Positions 11,724-23,900 of a DNA stretch of 64,000 nucleotides are shown one piece after another. The translations under genes were made by a program, and so were the position numbers. The DNA lies in NCBI RefSeq assembly GCF_024362695.1, contig NC_065423.1, positions 551,001 through 615,000 of the forward strand, read 5' to 3'. Below the pieces are notes generated by a model that did no database searches, was not told where the DNA came from, and was given only the letters and a program-made list of their open reading frames with translations. Origin of the DNA: Pectinophora gossypiella. Its lineage: Eukaryota > Arthropoda > Insecta > Lepidoptera > Gelechiidae. Position 1 is the stretch's first letter. The number at the start of each line of letters is the position of its first letter.

Positions 11724-12484
11724 GTATATCCCTGTATAGCGGTGCATTAGTACCTTCAGATTATCTTCGTTTTCTTTTAAAACAAATATTAGTTTATAAG
11801 AAATAAATCTACAAAATTTTTATACTGCCAGCAGGACCCTTTTTTGTTTTGGTGCTCTCAGTCCAGACATTCATATTTCCTAGCAGCAGTATATTAGTAC
11901 TTTTCAAAAAAATATCGCTTAATTAAAAAAAAATGTATTAAAAAGTAATTAAAAATATTTTAAATAACCTGAACGACAATACGTAACTGCACAAATGAAC
12001 CTCTGTTACTAATATGCGATATGACACTACGAAATCGGTTATTTTTTTTCATCTACCCTCAATTTTGTAAATTATTGAATTATATGTTCTTCGACGATTA
12101 AACTACGTACCTACCTAAAATAACATGAAAACTAAATTTTTATTTAATTGGTTGCATCACATAAATAAAACAATAATAGGTAAAGTAAACTCCGGGAATA
12201 GAAGTAACGTTATGCTATTTAGAATATTTTCCCTGATAATGAATCAGAGTCTTATTACTATTACTTTATACTACTCATTTTTTAACGAAGCGATATTTTT
12301 TTGAAAAGTACTAATATATTGCTGCTAGGAAATATGACTGTCTAGACTGAGAGCACCAAAACAAAAAAGGGTCCTGCTGGCAGTATAAAAATTTTGTAGA
12401 TTTATTTCTTATAAACTAATATTTGTTTTAAAAGAAAACGAAGATAATCTGAAGGTACTAATGCACCGCTATACAGGGATATAC
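11724..12484. mobile_element. 761-bp element with 197-bp terminal inverted repeats
   Basis: The arms 11724-11920 and 12288-12484 are reverse complements with three mismatches by eye. Outer ends read GTATATCCCTGTATAGCGG. If the inner TATCCCTG is the true terminus, the flanking TA would be the target duplication, as in Tc1/mariner-type elements. The 367-bp core has no reading frame of note, so it would be non-autonomous. Confidence 0.85.
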
Positions 12485-15400
12485 ACCAATGGTCTGAAGA
12501 CCTTCAAACCACGGAGGGTCCTGCTGGAAATTAATTCAAGTTTTTTGTTTAACTGTAAAGGTACTATTATTTTTCTTACACTACTCGGAAGGTACTAAAT
12601 ATTACGAAAGTGAAACTCTGGTTGTCGATCGAATCAGACGAAGGGTCCTGTTGTGTATACGGACATGCCTTATTTTCCCTTTACGTCGAGCGAGTTTTGA
12701 CGTTATTGTACAGTTATGGTAAAAACTGTTTTGCTGTTTTCTTATAATTTTCAGTTCGTTGTTTTTATATAAGTAGTAGTATTAGACCTATTCTTTTTAT
12801 TTATGATTTGGTTTAAATAGACAAATACTTACAATTAATTTTCCTCTTATTATTTTCCTAGCTACTTACCTTTTAAGAAACATAATAATTATAGGTACTT
12901 ATGTGGAGAAAATGGCTGCAACTAATGAAACTCCATTTTGATATAATAATATATTTTTATAAACATTGTTTTAAAAAGACCTATACCTTCTTTATATTGT
13001 GAAATAATACAATAGTTCTACGGTAGAACTGATCAGTTAGAACTACAGGGAATAAAGGACATAACATAGCATCACGTCTGTATCCTTGAAGGGGTAGAAT
13101 ATTGAAAAAAAAAATTAAGTACATTTATCATGTAAATACAGGCTGGCGCAAACATAGGCCTCGTTAAGTTAAATTCTGCTTTAAAAATCTTGTAATGGAT
13201 ATTTCGAAGGATGAAACTTCCTGCGTAGCCTCTGTGTGGGGATGAGCCCACCCTACCTCTAGGACGCCGTCGGCAGGGCATTGAGAAAGGGTTGTTCCCA
13301 GGGCATAGGTGTTAGTTGCCGAACTTAGAGAATAAAAGGGATCTTAATAGAGTGCAAAAAAATAGAGAGTAGGATTGGGCGCCTTGAACATGATACTCTC
13401 CTATTGCAAGCAAAGCAAAGGGGATGGAATTAAAAATTTCACTTTTAAAAAATGTATATTAACATTACTTCTTCTTATACAGCAAAGAGTTTAGCATGTC
13501 TAGGTTATTTCATGATAACACAAATTTAGGAATAATCCTGTTATTACAATCAAGCAAAGCTTAGTCAAACCACTTAAACGCTAAAGTTTCACCCAAAAAG
13601 TGATATATTAAGTGCCTGGACGGCAGGTCTTAGGCAAAATCATGAAGCAAACCGCTGGATAGCAGGTCCTATACGAAAAGCATGATGTAGATGTAGAAGA
13701 CAATTACTCCGAGTGTAAGCACAACATTATCTTAATGGGGAACTCCTCAGGTAGCCCTTGAAGATAGACATCCAAGTTGGACTTTGAACCCTGCAACAAA
13801 ACGACATATTACAGGTCTGCCTACCCCGTTAAGACGCGGAAACATAGGTAAACCACATTACGTGTGACGGTATAACAGCATAATCGATAGTCAATGTACT
13901 AAGCCAATGATTTTTAGGTGGTTTTACAGTTATTATTATTCTGAGGGTTTTACACTGAAAGAAAGATAGTGAGATTAAGCCATTGTCATGGACATGTGGA
14001 ACTTATTTTAGCCAAAGTTCAGAGATAATAATCACAAAAAAACTCACCAAAAGATTTTAACATCATTTCAACATCATCAAAGAGTAAAACTACGTTGACG
14101 TGGCACACCACTTTAAAAATAAGGCATGCAAAGGGAGCTTAACCCATACAGCCTAGTCTTTGGTCATCTTAATCTTTTTTAAGTTGCCATCGTCATTCGA
14201 TAAATGTTAATTTGACACAACTTTTTCCAAGCGCGGAGGCACACACTCGCATGCGATTACCGGGTGAGAGCCTTCAGCGCTCCCCATTTGTCCGGCCAAG
14301 TAGTTAATGCCATCTGCGGCAAATCTACAATAAGTCACGTCAAAAAAAAAACTCGCATGCGATTCAGCCTTGTCGGAAGTCTAAAAACAGGTGTTACAAG
14401 AATACCAAACATAACTATTATGTTTAAGTAGGTACCATGATTATAATCATTAAACCCGTTGCCTGAATAATATAAAATGAATTTTGATTTAGATAAGTAA
14501 TACCTAATAAGTACCTAAAATATTTGTCCCTGGCTCCAAACGCGTGGAGAGTGTTTTCTATAGGTAGTACTATTTTATTCGTTATTGCTGTGCTGTAACG
14601 TAACACACAATCAAACTCACATTCGAATTTATTCTGTTCTATTTATTAGTTAGGATCAAATAAAATTGAACAATTTTAATAAATTATCATAGCATGTAAT
14701 CTTCTTTCAATCTAATTTACAGTTTTTGGTATGTATGTTTTGACTGTTTAGTATATTATAAGTAATAAAATTACAAATAATAAATAATGTTCCTGTCATG
14801 TCAAGCATTTGTCATGTCTATTGTTATTTTTATAGAATAAATTTCAATTTCATTGTAAAAATTCAATAAAAGTATCAAAAAATTGTGAAACAAGGATGAA
14901 ACAAAGTACTCCTATTGTGTGGTTATCAGTGTTTGGAATTATTCGTTGATAAATTTTGCCAAATAATCAAGAAAAAGAATGGTCGATACTGGACTGGTCG
15001 AGTTACCTATATGCTAAGGTTGGACGAAATTCATTGAACGTTACTCTCTGATGTGAAAGTCACCAGTTTTTCAAAAAGTTGAAAGACAACGAATGCATCC
15101 GTTTACCAATTTCAGAGTTGAAGGAAAGGTTTGTCAATAAGGTAATTCGGCTATACTTACCTTTGCTATTAAAATATATGTAAATACCTAGGTATCCACT
15201 TTATTTATTTTTACATAAAAATACTCGAATAATCGAAATAATCGAATCATTGCTGCTTATCATCGTTATGTATCATAAAGAGTGTCACTCTTCCCTGGGA
15301 ACAGAAGTTGCTATTGATCTGTTAAAAGCCACCAAGATTGCTCATGATCCAACTGAGTGCGAACTTACTTGTATGCTGAGGTGATGAGGTGAAAAGTCTT

Positions 15401-16430
15401 AGTCCGGGATAAGAATTTAGGCAATGCCTGAGAGTAACCACGTGGGCGCAGGATGATGTTGAAGCGATAGCAGGCCGGAGTGGACCTATAGCAGCAAGCG
15501 CCTAACAAGTACGGTAAAGCTACGGCTGCTTGAAAGTACATCAGGTGGGATTCATCTATTTTTACGTTTATAAGTAATTGACGAGGTGATGCTCTCCCAG
15601 CGAACCCGCTGCAGAGTTCATAGGTTCTTCGAGTACTAGAGAGATAATGAGAATACGCCACACAGTGTACGAGAAGAACACGAAAGGACGTCGAAGCTTA
15701 TGTGTGTGCGCCTGTTCTAGAATTATTAAAAATATAAACGTTATATATATAAATAAGAGTCTATTGATGACAATGTGTTTTATTAATTTAAACCTCTCCA
15801 CATCGGTTCTTAAAAGTTATCACATCATCATCCATCATTGCTGCTACTAAAACTATCATTTATATATTAATTGATAAACTTAATTATATCCTATACCTAA
15901 CAGCATAAAGTTCTAGCTACGCAATAAGGCCGCTTTTGTAACAACTATTACTCTGAGATTGTTTAAATAATGTGTTTCTTCAGTATCCAATAAGCACTTT
16001 GTATTGTATTGATGACAGACTTAAATGAGGTTGGGCCGGACATGCTTGTCGCTGAGCGGTACGCACGGATCGTCACGCGTTGTGTCTTATGATGGCGCAA
16101 CGACATGGACGCTTGCCGGAGGGACTGGCTGGAATGCGTTCAGGATCGCGATGATGGGAAGAGGAAGAGGAGGCCTTTGCTCAGCAGTCGGATCTTGTAG
16201 GCTAGATTAGACAAGACTGTATTGATAATTGAGAGTAGGTGCCAGTAACCAGCCATCCGAAAAGATATAAGTATATATTAAAAAAAATATCGACATAAGA
16301 TGTAAGTATATATACCTAGTAGCTTTGTATCACATATTTACTCCCATAAGATTACTGCATTTATAAAACAGGCTGGAAGGTTTTCAATATTATGAAACAA
16401 AAATGAACCAAAAATGCAATTATTTCAGTG
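12485..16430. other. Spacer without a recognised gene
   Basis: AT-rich DNA. It includes a Q repeat at 14224-14351 (plus) and a degenerate LINE 3' end at about 16025-16205 (plus; the reading resembles RTE-type tails with GGCCTTTGCTCAGCAG). At 14880-15360 the sequence looks less AT-biased and has short open stretches, but I recognise no domain and see no splice-bounded exon. Confidence 0.4.
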
Positions 16431-16860
16431 GAAAAAAAATATTGTATGTAGCGTGATTAAAATTGTGTTTTGAACTGTACATGTAAATGACAGATGTGAT
16501 GTCAAGCAGTCGCCGTTCCGGGAATCGCTGTCCACGCTACAATTCGCCGAAAAGGAAAGCGGCGGATGATTGACAGCTCTTAATTTTAGAAAGAATGAGT
16601 AACTGAATGAATTACCCGGGCGAATTAAATAGGCATCTCGCTGGTATGCAATCCGTTTCACGTGCTGTCTACTTAACTCTACCGGGTATTGGCTGATGTA
16701 AAATTTTTAGACGGTTGTTTTAGATTTCTGCTTAAAATTGACGTGTATTCCATAATTGTTATGCCTGTCGGTTACCCGTCCCTTTCTTTTTCAACGGATA
16801 AGAAAATGACAGGTATAACTTAAAATAAAATTAGATGGCATCTGAATCAGCACCAATATC
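16430..16860. mobile_element. Foldback element family G
   Basis: It shares AATAGGCATCTCGCTGGTATG, CCGCCGAAAAGGAAAG-like blocks and the end ATGACAGGTATAACTTAAAA with the better-preserved copy at 25395-25765. One end is repeated at 11585-11655. Confidence 0.65.
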
Positions 16861-17298
16861 AAGATAATTACCCACTAAAACACTTTTTTTCGAAATAAAA
16901 TTTAAATACTTACTTACTTTAAAACAGTACTTAGATAAATAACAACTTCACTACGCCAATATTACCAACTTATAATAAAATACAAGTAAATACTTTTGCA
17001 CTTATTAAACCTCGTATTTATGCGTCCTTGTAGGTCAAGACTTGTTTACAGAATAAACTATATCGCAACATATATACAGCCTACATCGCAGCGGGTGTAT
17101 GATTATGCATTCTATGCACACAAGGACAAGTGTCATTGTATACCTACTCATTCAACCTAATTGTCCGTCATTAAAGCCGGGGACATGCCAGACCTCGCAG
17201 GGTAGGTACGTTCCTCAAAATCGATATAGATGGCGCTGTACAGCTTTTTCTTCGTTTAAACTTCCAATAGATAACAGTAATAGATAACAGATATTTTA

Positions 17299-17778
<480 letters not shown>

Positions 17779-18234
17779 CATTACAGGTTTCACTTAACCT
17801 AATGCGATAATGATAGCGATATTAGAAAGAAAGAACCTCAAAAACAATCACAACAATCTTACTTGCGACATAGTAGTTCAAACGCTACTCTCTGGAGTTC
17901 CATTGACTGAGTTCAGTCAATGAGCATGTGGACAGATCTAGATTATGTGATATTTCATTTAGTATTTCAATGGCCCTTGTTAATGAACTAAACTTAAGCA
18001 TGTTAGTCCTAGCTACCGGCACTTTAAACAAATCTGCTCTAGGGATATATGCATCTTTCATCTTTGTTTTTGGGTATAAATGTTGATTTTTTTATTACAC
18101 CCAGGAACAATTACATCTTCCACCCATTATTATTCTGATCAAAATAAAGAGAAGCTATATAGGTAAGCATAGAACCGTTTCGGCATACATTCATAATTGT
18201 ATTATTTTGTTTTAATATGTGAAAACAACACCCC

Positions 18235-18362
18235 AAAACACCCCTTCTGGTGAAGGTCGCGGGAAGCCGCTGGATGCGGGCAGCGCAGGACCGATCGTCG
18301 TGGAGATCCTTGGGGGAGGCCTATGCCCAGCAGTGGGTGTCGTACGGCTGATGATGATGATG
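18235..18362 (+). mobile_element. RTE-like LINE 3' end
   Basis: A conserved 3' block (GTGGAGATCCTTGGGGGAGG, then CCCAGCAGTGG, CGGCTGATGATGATG) ends in an ATG/TGA microsatellite tail, as in RTE-type retrotransposons. A second copy at 24492-24636 has its 5' part inverted. Confidence 0.7.
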
Positions 18363-18655
18363 TGAAAACAATAAGTAAGTAAGTATGTCGCATAAATATT
18401 TTTTCTTTTCTTTCTTTCTTTCTATATTGTGATTCGAATATCAAGCAGCAATTATTTTTATACTGCCATTACATTGCATTTTAAAATAATTATGTACCCG
18501 AGTAATGAGAAAATAGGTAATTATCCCATTTAAACTGAACAACGCCATCTATATGGTTTTTGGTGAACGTAGCCTGGAAAGTCGCTCATTATATCGAGTG
18601 CTCCTTACATGCAAGTGCTATTTTTTACATTTGAATATGTTAACTGGCTTGCCTG

Positions 18656-18801
18656 TACGGTCACGAGCATTAATATGTATACACTTTGGTACCATGTCAC
18701 ATTAACTTTTTTGACAAATTGAACTGTAAGTCTCACTAAATGTCAAATATGTTAGTGTGACAGAGTCCTGAAGTGGGTACATTATATTGCTCATGACTGT
18801 A
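18656..18801. mobile_element. 146-bp MITE family W with TA ends
   Basis: Imperfect terminal inverted repeats TACGGTCACGAGCATTAATA and, in complement, TACAGTCATGAGCAATATAA. Two further copies have exactly the same 146-bp length (26162-26307, 37355-37500) and only the left end is seen near 51672-51695. Confidence 0.85.
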
Positions 18802-19102
18802 AGTAGATTGCATTACATTTGATATTCGATCATGCTGATTACAAGTTTAACTTGCATAATGTACAGTGATCTGTGCCAGTAGCTGGCATGCAAGCTACTG
18901 CTACGATTTGCTGGCACATGTATTCCCGCCCTAACACCAGTCATTGCACCGATCATTAATAAGACGTTTTGCGTGAAACGGAATAGCGTATATTTATATA
19001 CTGTACCTACTTCATTAAATATAGTTTGATGAGAATGACAGCTGACACAAAAGTACATTGTCCTGATTATTTTGTCTCTTTCGCAACAGGTTAGACAGGA
19101 AA

Positions 19103-19535
19103 ACTACAGATCATGATTCTGAGTTGATATCAAGTGGAATTTTCCGTCGCAAAAAGATATTAAAATTTTCATAACTTTTCCGACAGGAAATTCCACTTGA
19201 TATCGACTCAGAGGCATTATCTGGATCACTCCCTTTAGTATTCGTTACGGTGTCACTAACACCCTTACGTACTTGTATGGCATTTCTTTTTGGTTTTGAT
19301 GTGACAATATAGATTTGCTGCAGATGGCATTAACCCTGTATGTACTTGTATGGGGTGTAAGTAACATCTCAACGAATTCTGAGAGGGATGATTCAGCTCA
19401 TTATTCTGAGTTAATATTAAATGTACCTAATTTACCATCGTAAAAGTATAGAATTGCAAATAATTTAAAAAATATAAAAAATTGTGGATTTTGCGACGGA
19501 AAATTCCACTTGATATTAACTCAAAATCTCAGGCA
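19103..19535. mobile_element. Two tandem family E foldback elements
   Basis: Copies at about 19103-19264 and 19348-19535, each with complementary arms carrying TCCACTTGATAT and its complement around a short AT core. Another copy is at 20706-20898, next to the 3' end of the CRAL-TRIO gene. Confidence 0.75.
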
Positions 19536-19639
19536 TTGGATTCCTCTTCTTCTGTCCTTTTGTGTGATGCTCTGTCGCGGGGCCACCACCTCCAATTCAG
19601 TTGAAGACGATATAGATTAATGTACGTACCATGTACATA

Positions 19640-20560
19640 GTGCACGTGAAAAGACCACACGTCCTTTTGGGGTATTAGGTCAATGACTGGCGTTATGAAA
19701 CCTGGTGTCAGGATTATTATTGAGCCGCTAAATCCTCCCTGACACAGCAAATTTAACGACTACATATTTAAAAAAATACTTAATTAAGGCTCGCAAAGCT
19801 AGCCAGCACACGTCTCTGCTATTTTATTACTTTTTATTACTAACATATATGTACTTACTACATTTTTTTTTACAATAAACGAATTTGAATTTGAACGACC
19901 GGTGTTCGAAGATCCACCACTAGAACGCTTGCCTCTAACTTTGAGGTCGCAGGCCTAAACCAATCTTCTACCAAACCAAACCAATGATAGTCGAATTTGT
20001 TTTCGAATTCATGTTTGGATCATAAATGATTATCACGTGTTCAGCGGTGAAGGAACACATTTGAGAAAACCAACATTCCCAAGAATTGCATTTTCGGAGG
20101 TATGTGACCAAACCTGTATTGGGCTGGTTTTTCTTTCGCGGGTTGGAAGATCAGACAGGCAGTCGCTTCTGTAAAAAACCAGACCTGTCAAATCTCTTAA
20201 GTAAGTGGGCGACGGACCCTGTGCACGGGGTAATGCTAGGGAGATAAAATAAAGAAAGAAACTTTTATTATAGATGGACGGTTTGAAGATCCACCCCCTG
20301 TTGTAGATACCGTAGAAAAAAACATAACCTAAAAATATATTCAATATTATTATCCCACAGACGGGCAATATACGTCACGCTGATTCACATACATAATTAC
20401 CATTTATATAAACTTGTTGAAAGTCAATTTAAACATAAAAGGTGTTATGGCTGAAGAAATGCGAGGAGAAGAAATGACAAGAAACTGCAATAGCAACACA
20501 TAAAATCTATGTAGGTGTACATTACAAGTTATTTAATAACTAGAGGAACTCATTTAACAC
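19640..20560. mobile_element. Repeat cluster: SINE A fragment, SINE S, LINE 3' end
   Basis: A minus-strand SINE A fragment (about 19640-19765), then SINE S (19905-20245, plus; its tRNA-like head is partly damaged), then a minus-strand LINE 3' fragment (20395-20560) shared with 1-170 and 34970-35120. Confidence 0.65.
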
Positions 20561-20705
20561 ACAGGCCCTCCCAGCAAATGAAAAAGATGTAAGTAAGCTA
20601 AATGCTATTATTATACATACTTAGTAGTAACTATCTTACAAGTATAACCCGTGTAAATTAACTAGATACCTTGCGTGGAGCGCTTGTATACCAGAGAGGT
20701 AAAGG

Positions 20706-20898
20706 TGTTAGTGACATCGTAACGAATACTGAAGGGGATGATTCCTACCATGTTTCTGAGATGATATAAAGTGGAATTTTTAGTCACATGTTTTCAATTC
20801 CTTACTTTTGAGACGGAAAATTCCACTTGGTATCAACTCAGAATCATGGTCTGAATCATCCCCTTCAGTATTCGTTACGATCGATGTCACTAACACTC
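20706..20898. mobile_element. Family E foldback element
   Basis: Arms start GTGTTAGTGACATCGTAACG and end with the complement TCGATGTCACTAACAC. It lies 88 bases downstream of the CRAL-TRIO stop codon, so it may be inside the 3' untranslated region. Confidence 0.75.
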
Positions 20899-20985
20899 TG
20901 CATAGCTGATTCACACAAATTATACTTAATGAGCAACTAACATGTTTCAAATTAACTCCCTCTAATCCTTCTATAACCCCCAGTA

Positions 20986-23900
20986 TCAATCAATATCCAG
21001 TTTCTTGAAGGACCCCTCGATCCCTCCGAAGATGTCGGTGATGGTCTTCGGCTTGCCCGGCCTTAAAGACTCCGTCACTCGCTTCTTGTTCTCTATAGCG
21101 AAGAAGTCCGCATTCAATTTTAGTCTTGTTATTATGTCATCTGGAAAAGAAATTGTGGTATTTGTATTGTGGTGTTTGTATTCCGAAATTCCGTGGTCTC
21201 TGCCTGCTCTAAATAGGAAAAACACGTGATTTTATATATGTATGTAGATTTCATCATGTCTGTAGGTATTTAGGAACCACGAACTACAGTTCAACTATGG
21301 TTTGGTTGTCTTGGCGGTGCAATCACCGTGGGGTTATTCGTGAGTCTTTACTAGAAAAACCTCATAAGTCTGTTTATCTTTACACAATAATACCTACTTT
21401 ACTCCTCCGCATATATTATATCAAACATTTCCCTTTTTAACGGGGTCCGCTTACCTAACCTGAAGGTTTAACATGTCTGTTTTTTTTACAAAAGTGATTA
21501 ATCTGTCTCATCTTCCAATCCGCAAAGGGAAAACCAGTCCACCACAGGTTAGGTCTTAATTTCCATCTTAGAATTTCAATGCCAATTGTGGCTGCAATTC
21601 TAAAGACTTGTTAGTCTATCCGTTGAGGATCACAAGCTTGAGTTACGTCAATCTTATCAACAAACCTTTAGCCTGTTGGAATGTCTTGAACTCTCCCCCG
21701 ATGTCTTTTGACATGGCTTCCCTCGGCACGAACTTCTCGATGGTAGTGGCTCCGACCTGGTGGATGTTGATCATGTCCATCAGTTTCTTCTTCATGAACG
21801 GCCGCAGGATCATCATCAGCTTGTCCATGAACGGGGGCGCGTTTAAGAAGTGCACGCTTTTGAGTTTCACCAGCATCGCTTCCTGATGATCAGAAGTCAA
21901 CGTAATACATTACTACTACTTACTAGTTTTTGTGTCACCATTTGTTACTGATATCTAGCTGATACATTTTGTATCTGTCAGATGGTGTACTGCTATCAGA
22001 TACTTATGTGGCAGCAGCTATCAGAACAGTTTATTAGCAATTGGTAAAACGGGCCGACTAATACGATTTTGTTAACTGGATTAAGAGTAAAGTAAAGCCA
22101 TAGAACGCATTCACCGGGCATGATGTAAACACCGACAGCGTAGTTATTCTGTCAAAAAAAAAAGGACTGCATCGCATTCAGCTGTAGTCGTGTACAACTA
22201 CCGTTGCCGATCACGCCAAATTGAAGTCACGACTACATGCAGCTGAACGTACAATTGCATGTGTGTGGTTGCTACGGTGAAGTTTGACTAGCGATTATGT
22301 CTCTTTAATATGGGATATTTTAATCTCATTCAATCTGTCTGTATCAAAAACGTATAACAGGAGCCCTTTTGCACACGAGCTTGAAAAAGACCAGTTTCGT
22401 CAGCCCCGACAACTAATAACTTCAAACCTGCAAGTAATATAGGAACTGCTGCACGGCGAGCAGCTCCAGGCGCGCCAGGTGTCCGAGCGTGAGCCCATCC
22501 AGGTCGATGACGATGACCAGTCCCGGCCACGTGCCCTCCTCTAGATGCCACAGGTCTAGCAACATGAGCACCATTCTGGAGACAAGTCATTACATTTTTA
22601 TTTCAGCGGTCTGCGTTAAAGTGAATGTCTTGGCTATGTACATAAGAGTATATCTGACCTGAGGGAATCAGAAAAGATAAACTTCTTGACATCCGTGTCC
22701 AGGAGTCTGGCGTAGAAAGCGGCATAGCCCTCTGCTGTGCGCATGTCTAACGGCAATGCCAACCTGGAATTATAATAATAAAGAAATTAATTAAAATAAA
22801 TGACATACTGAAGTACTTCTAGATGCTGGAATGGGAGCGTTTCAAAAACAGAACGTGTTCAGCTGCATGAGTCCTCAAACATGACAGACCATTATGAAGG
22901 CGATAAGGTTTACTTCTCTCGTGTTGCTGAGAGGTCGAGTGATCTGCCTGCAATGTCCTAATCAAACCAGGGATCACAAAGTGATTGCCGAATTTGTTTT
23001 CGAATTCATGTTTGGATCATAAATGATTATCACGTGCTCAGTGGTGAAGGAAAACATTGTGAGGAAACCCACAATCCCGAGAAATGCATTTTCGGAGCTA
23101 TGTGACTTAACTTGAATTGGGCTGGTTTTCCCTCCCCTTAGAAGGTCAGACAGACAGTCGCTTTTGTAAAAAACCGGACCTGTGAAGTCTTCAGGTTAGG
23201 TAAGCAGATACTGTGAAAAACAGGTTAATAATGGGAGATGATAATGATTATAGACTGGCATTAACTACTTGGCCGGAAAAATGGGGAGCGCTGAGAGTTC
23301 TCATCCAGTACAAAATTTAAAACAACATGCATAAGGGTGCCCAGATAATCGCGAAATGAGGCGTGTGGTTAGGTATGTATGAATGAACTTCTCACACAGT
23401 ATTTGCCGCATTAAGGACAGTGGCATCAACGGCGCGGTCCTTGAAGAAGCTGGTGAAGAGTGTCTTCAACGTGAAGTGGAGGTCCAACACTTGTTTGGAT
23501 ACTTCGGCGCTGCGCTCGCAGCAGTGGTACGTCAGGATCAGCTCCAACTCTGGAAATGGTACTGATTAATGTAAAGTGATTTTCATGGGAATATTTATTT
23601 AATCAATGAATGGACTTCACACCCTGTGGCGCCACACACCAGTTGTATACGGAATACTCTCGTTGCGCAACCAAATTGTTGCTGGGAAATGAATCCCACA
23701 TAATATACTACTGGTGGCACAGCCATGGCGTCCTAGTGAAATAGGACCCTTTACAACTTCAATCTCATGATGACTGCCACGATAATACCCTCTAACACAA
23801 CCCGAACACTCCAATTTAAGAGCCACGCTCTTGTCGCTGTAGCATTCTCCATTCTTGCCTATCAAAGGTCAATTCTTTCACTTCCTTATAAGATACGACG

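Noticed and set aside
14880..15360. Possible degenerate coding region
   Set aside because: Less AT-rich and with short open stretches, but I could not identify a domain, splice borders or a related sequence in the window.
20986..21229. Plus-strand open frame over the last CRAL-TRIO exon, also seen at 4743-4863
   Set aside because: A shadow of the minus-strand exon. It appears twice only because the exon ends are nearly identical.
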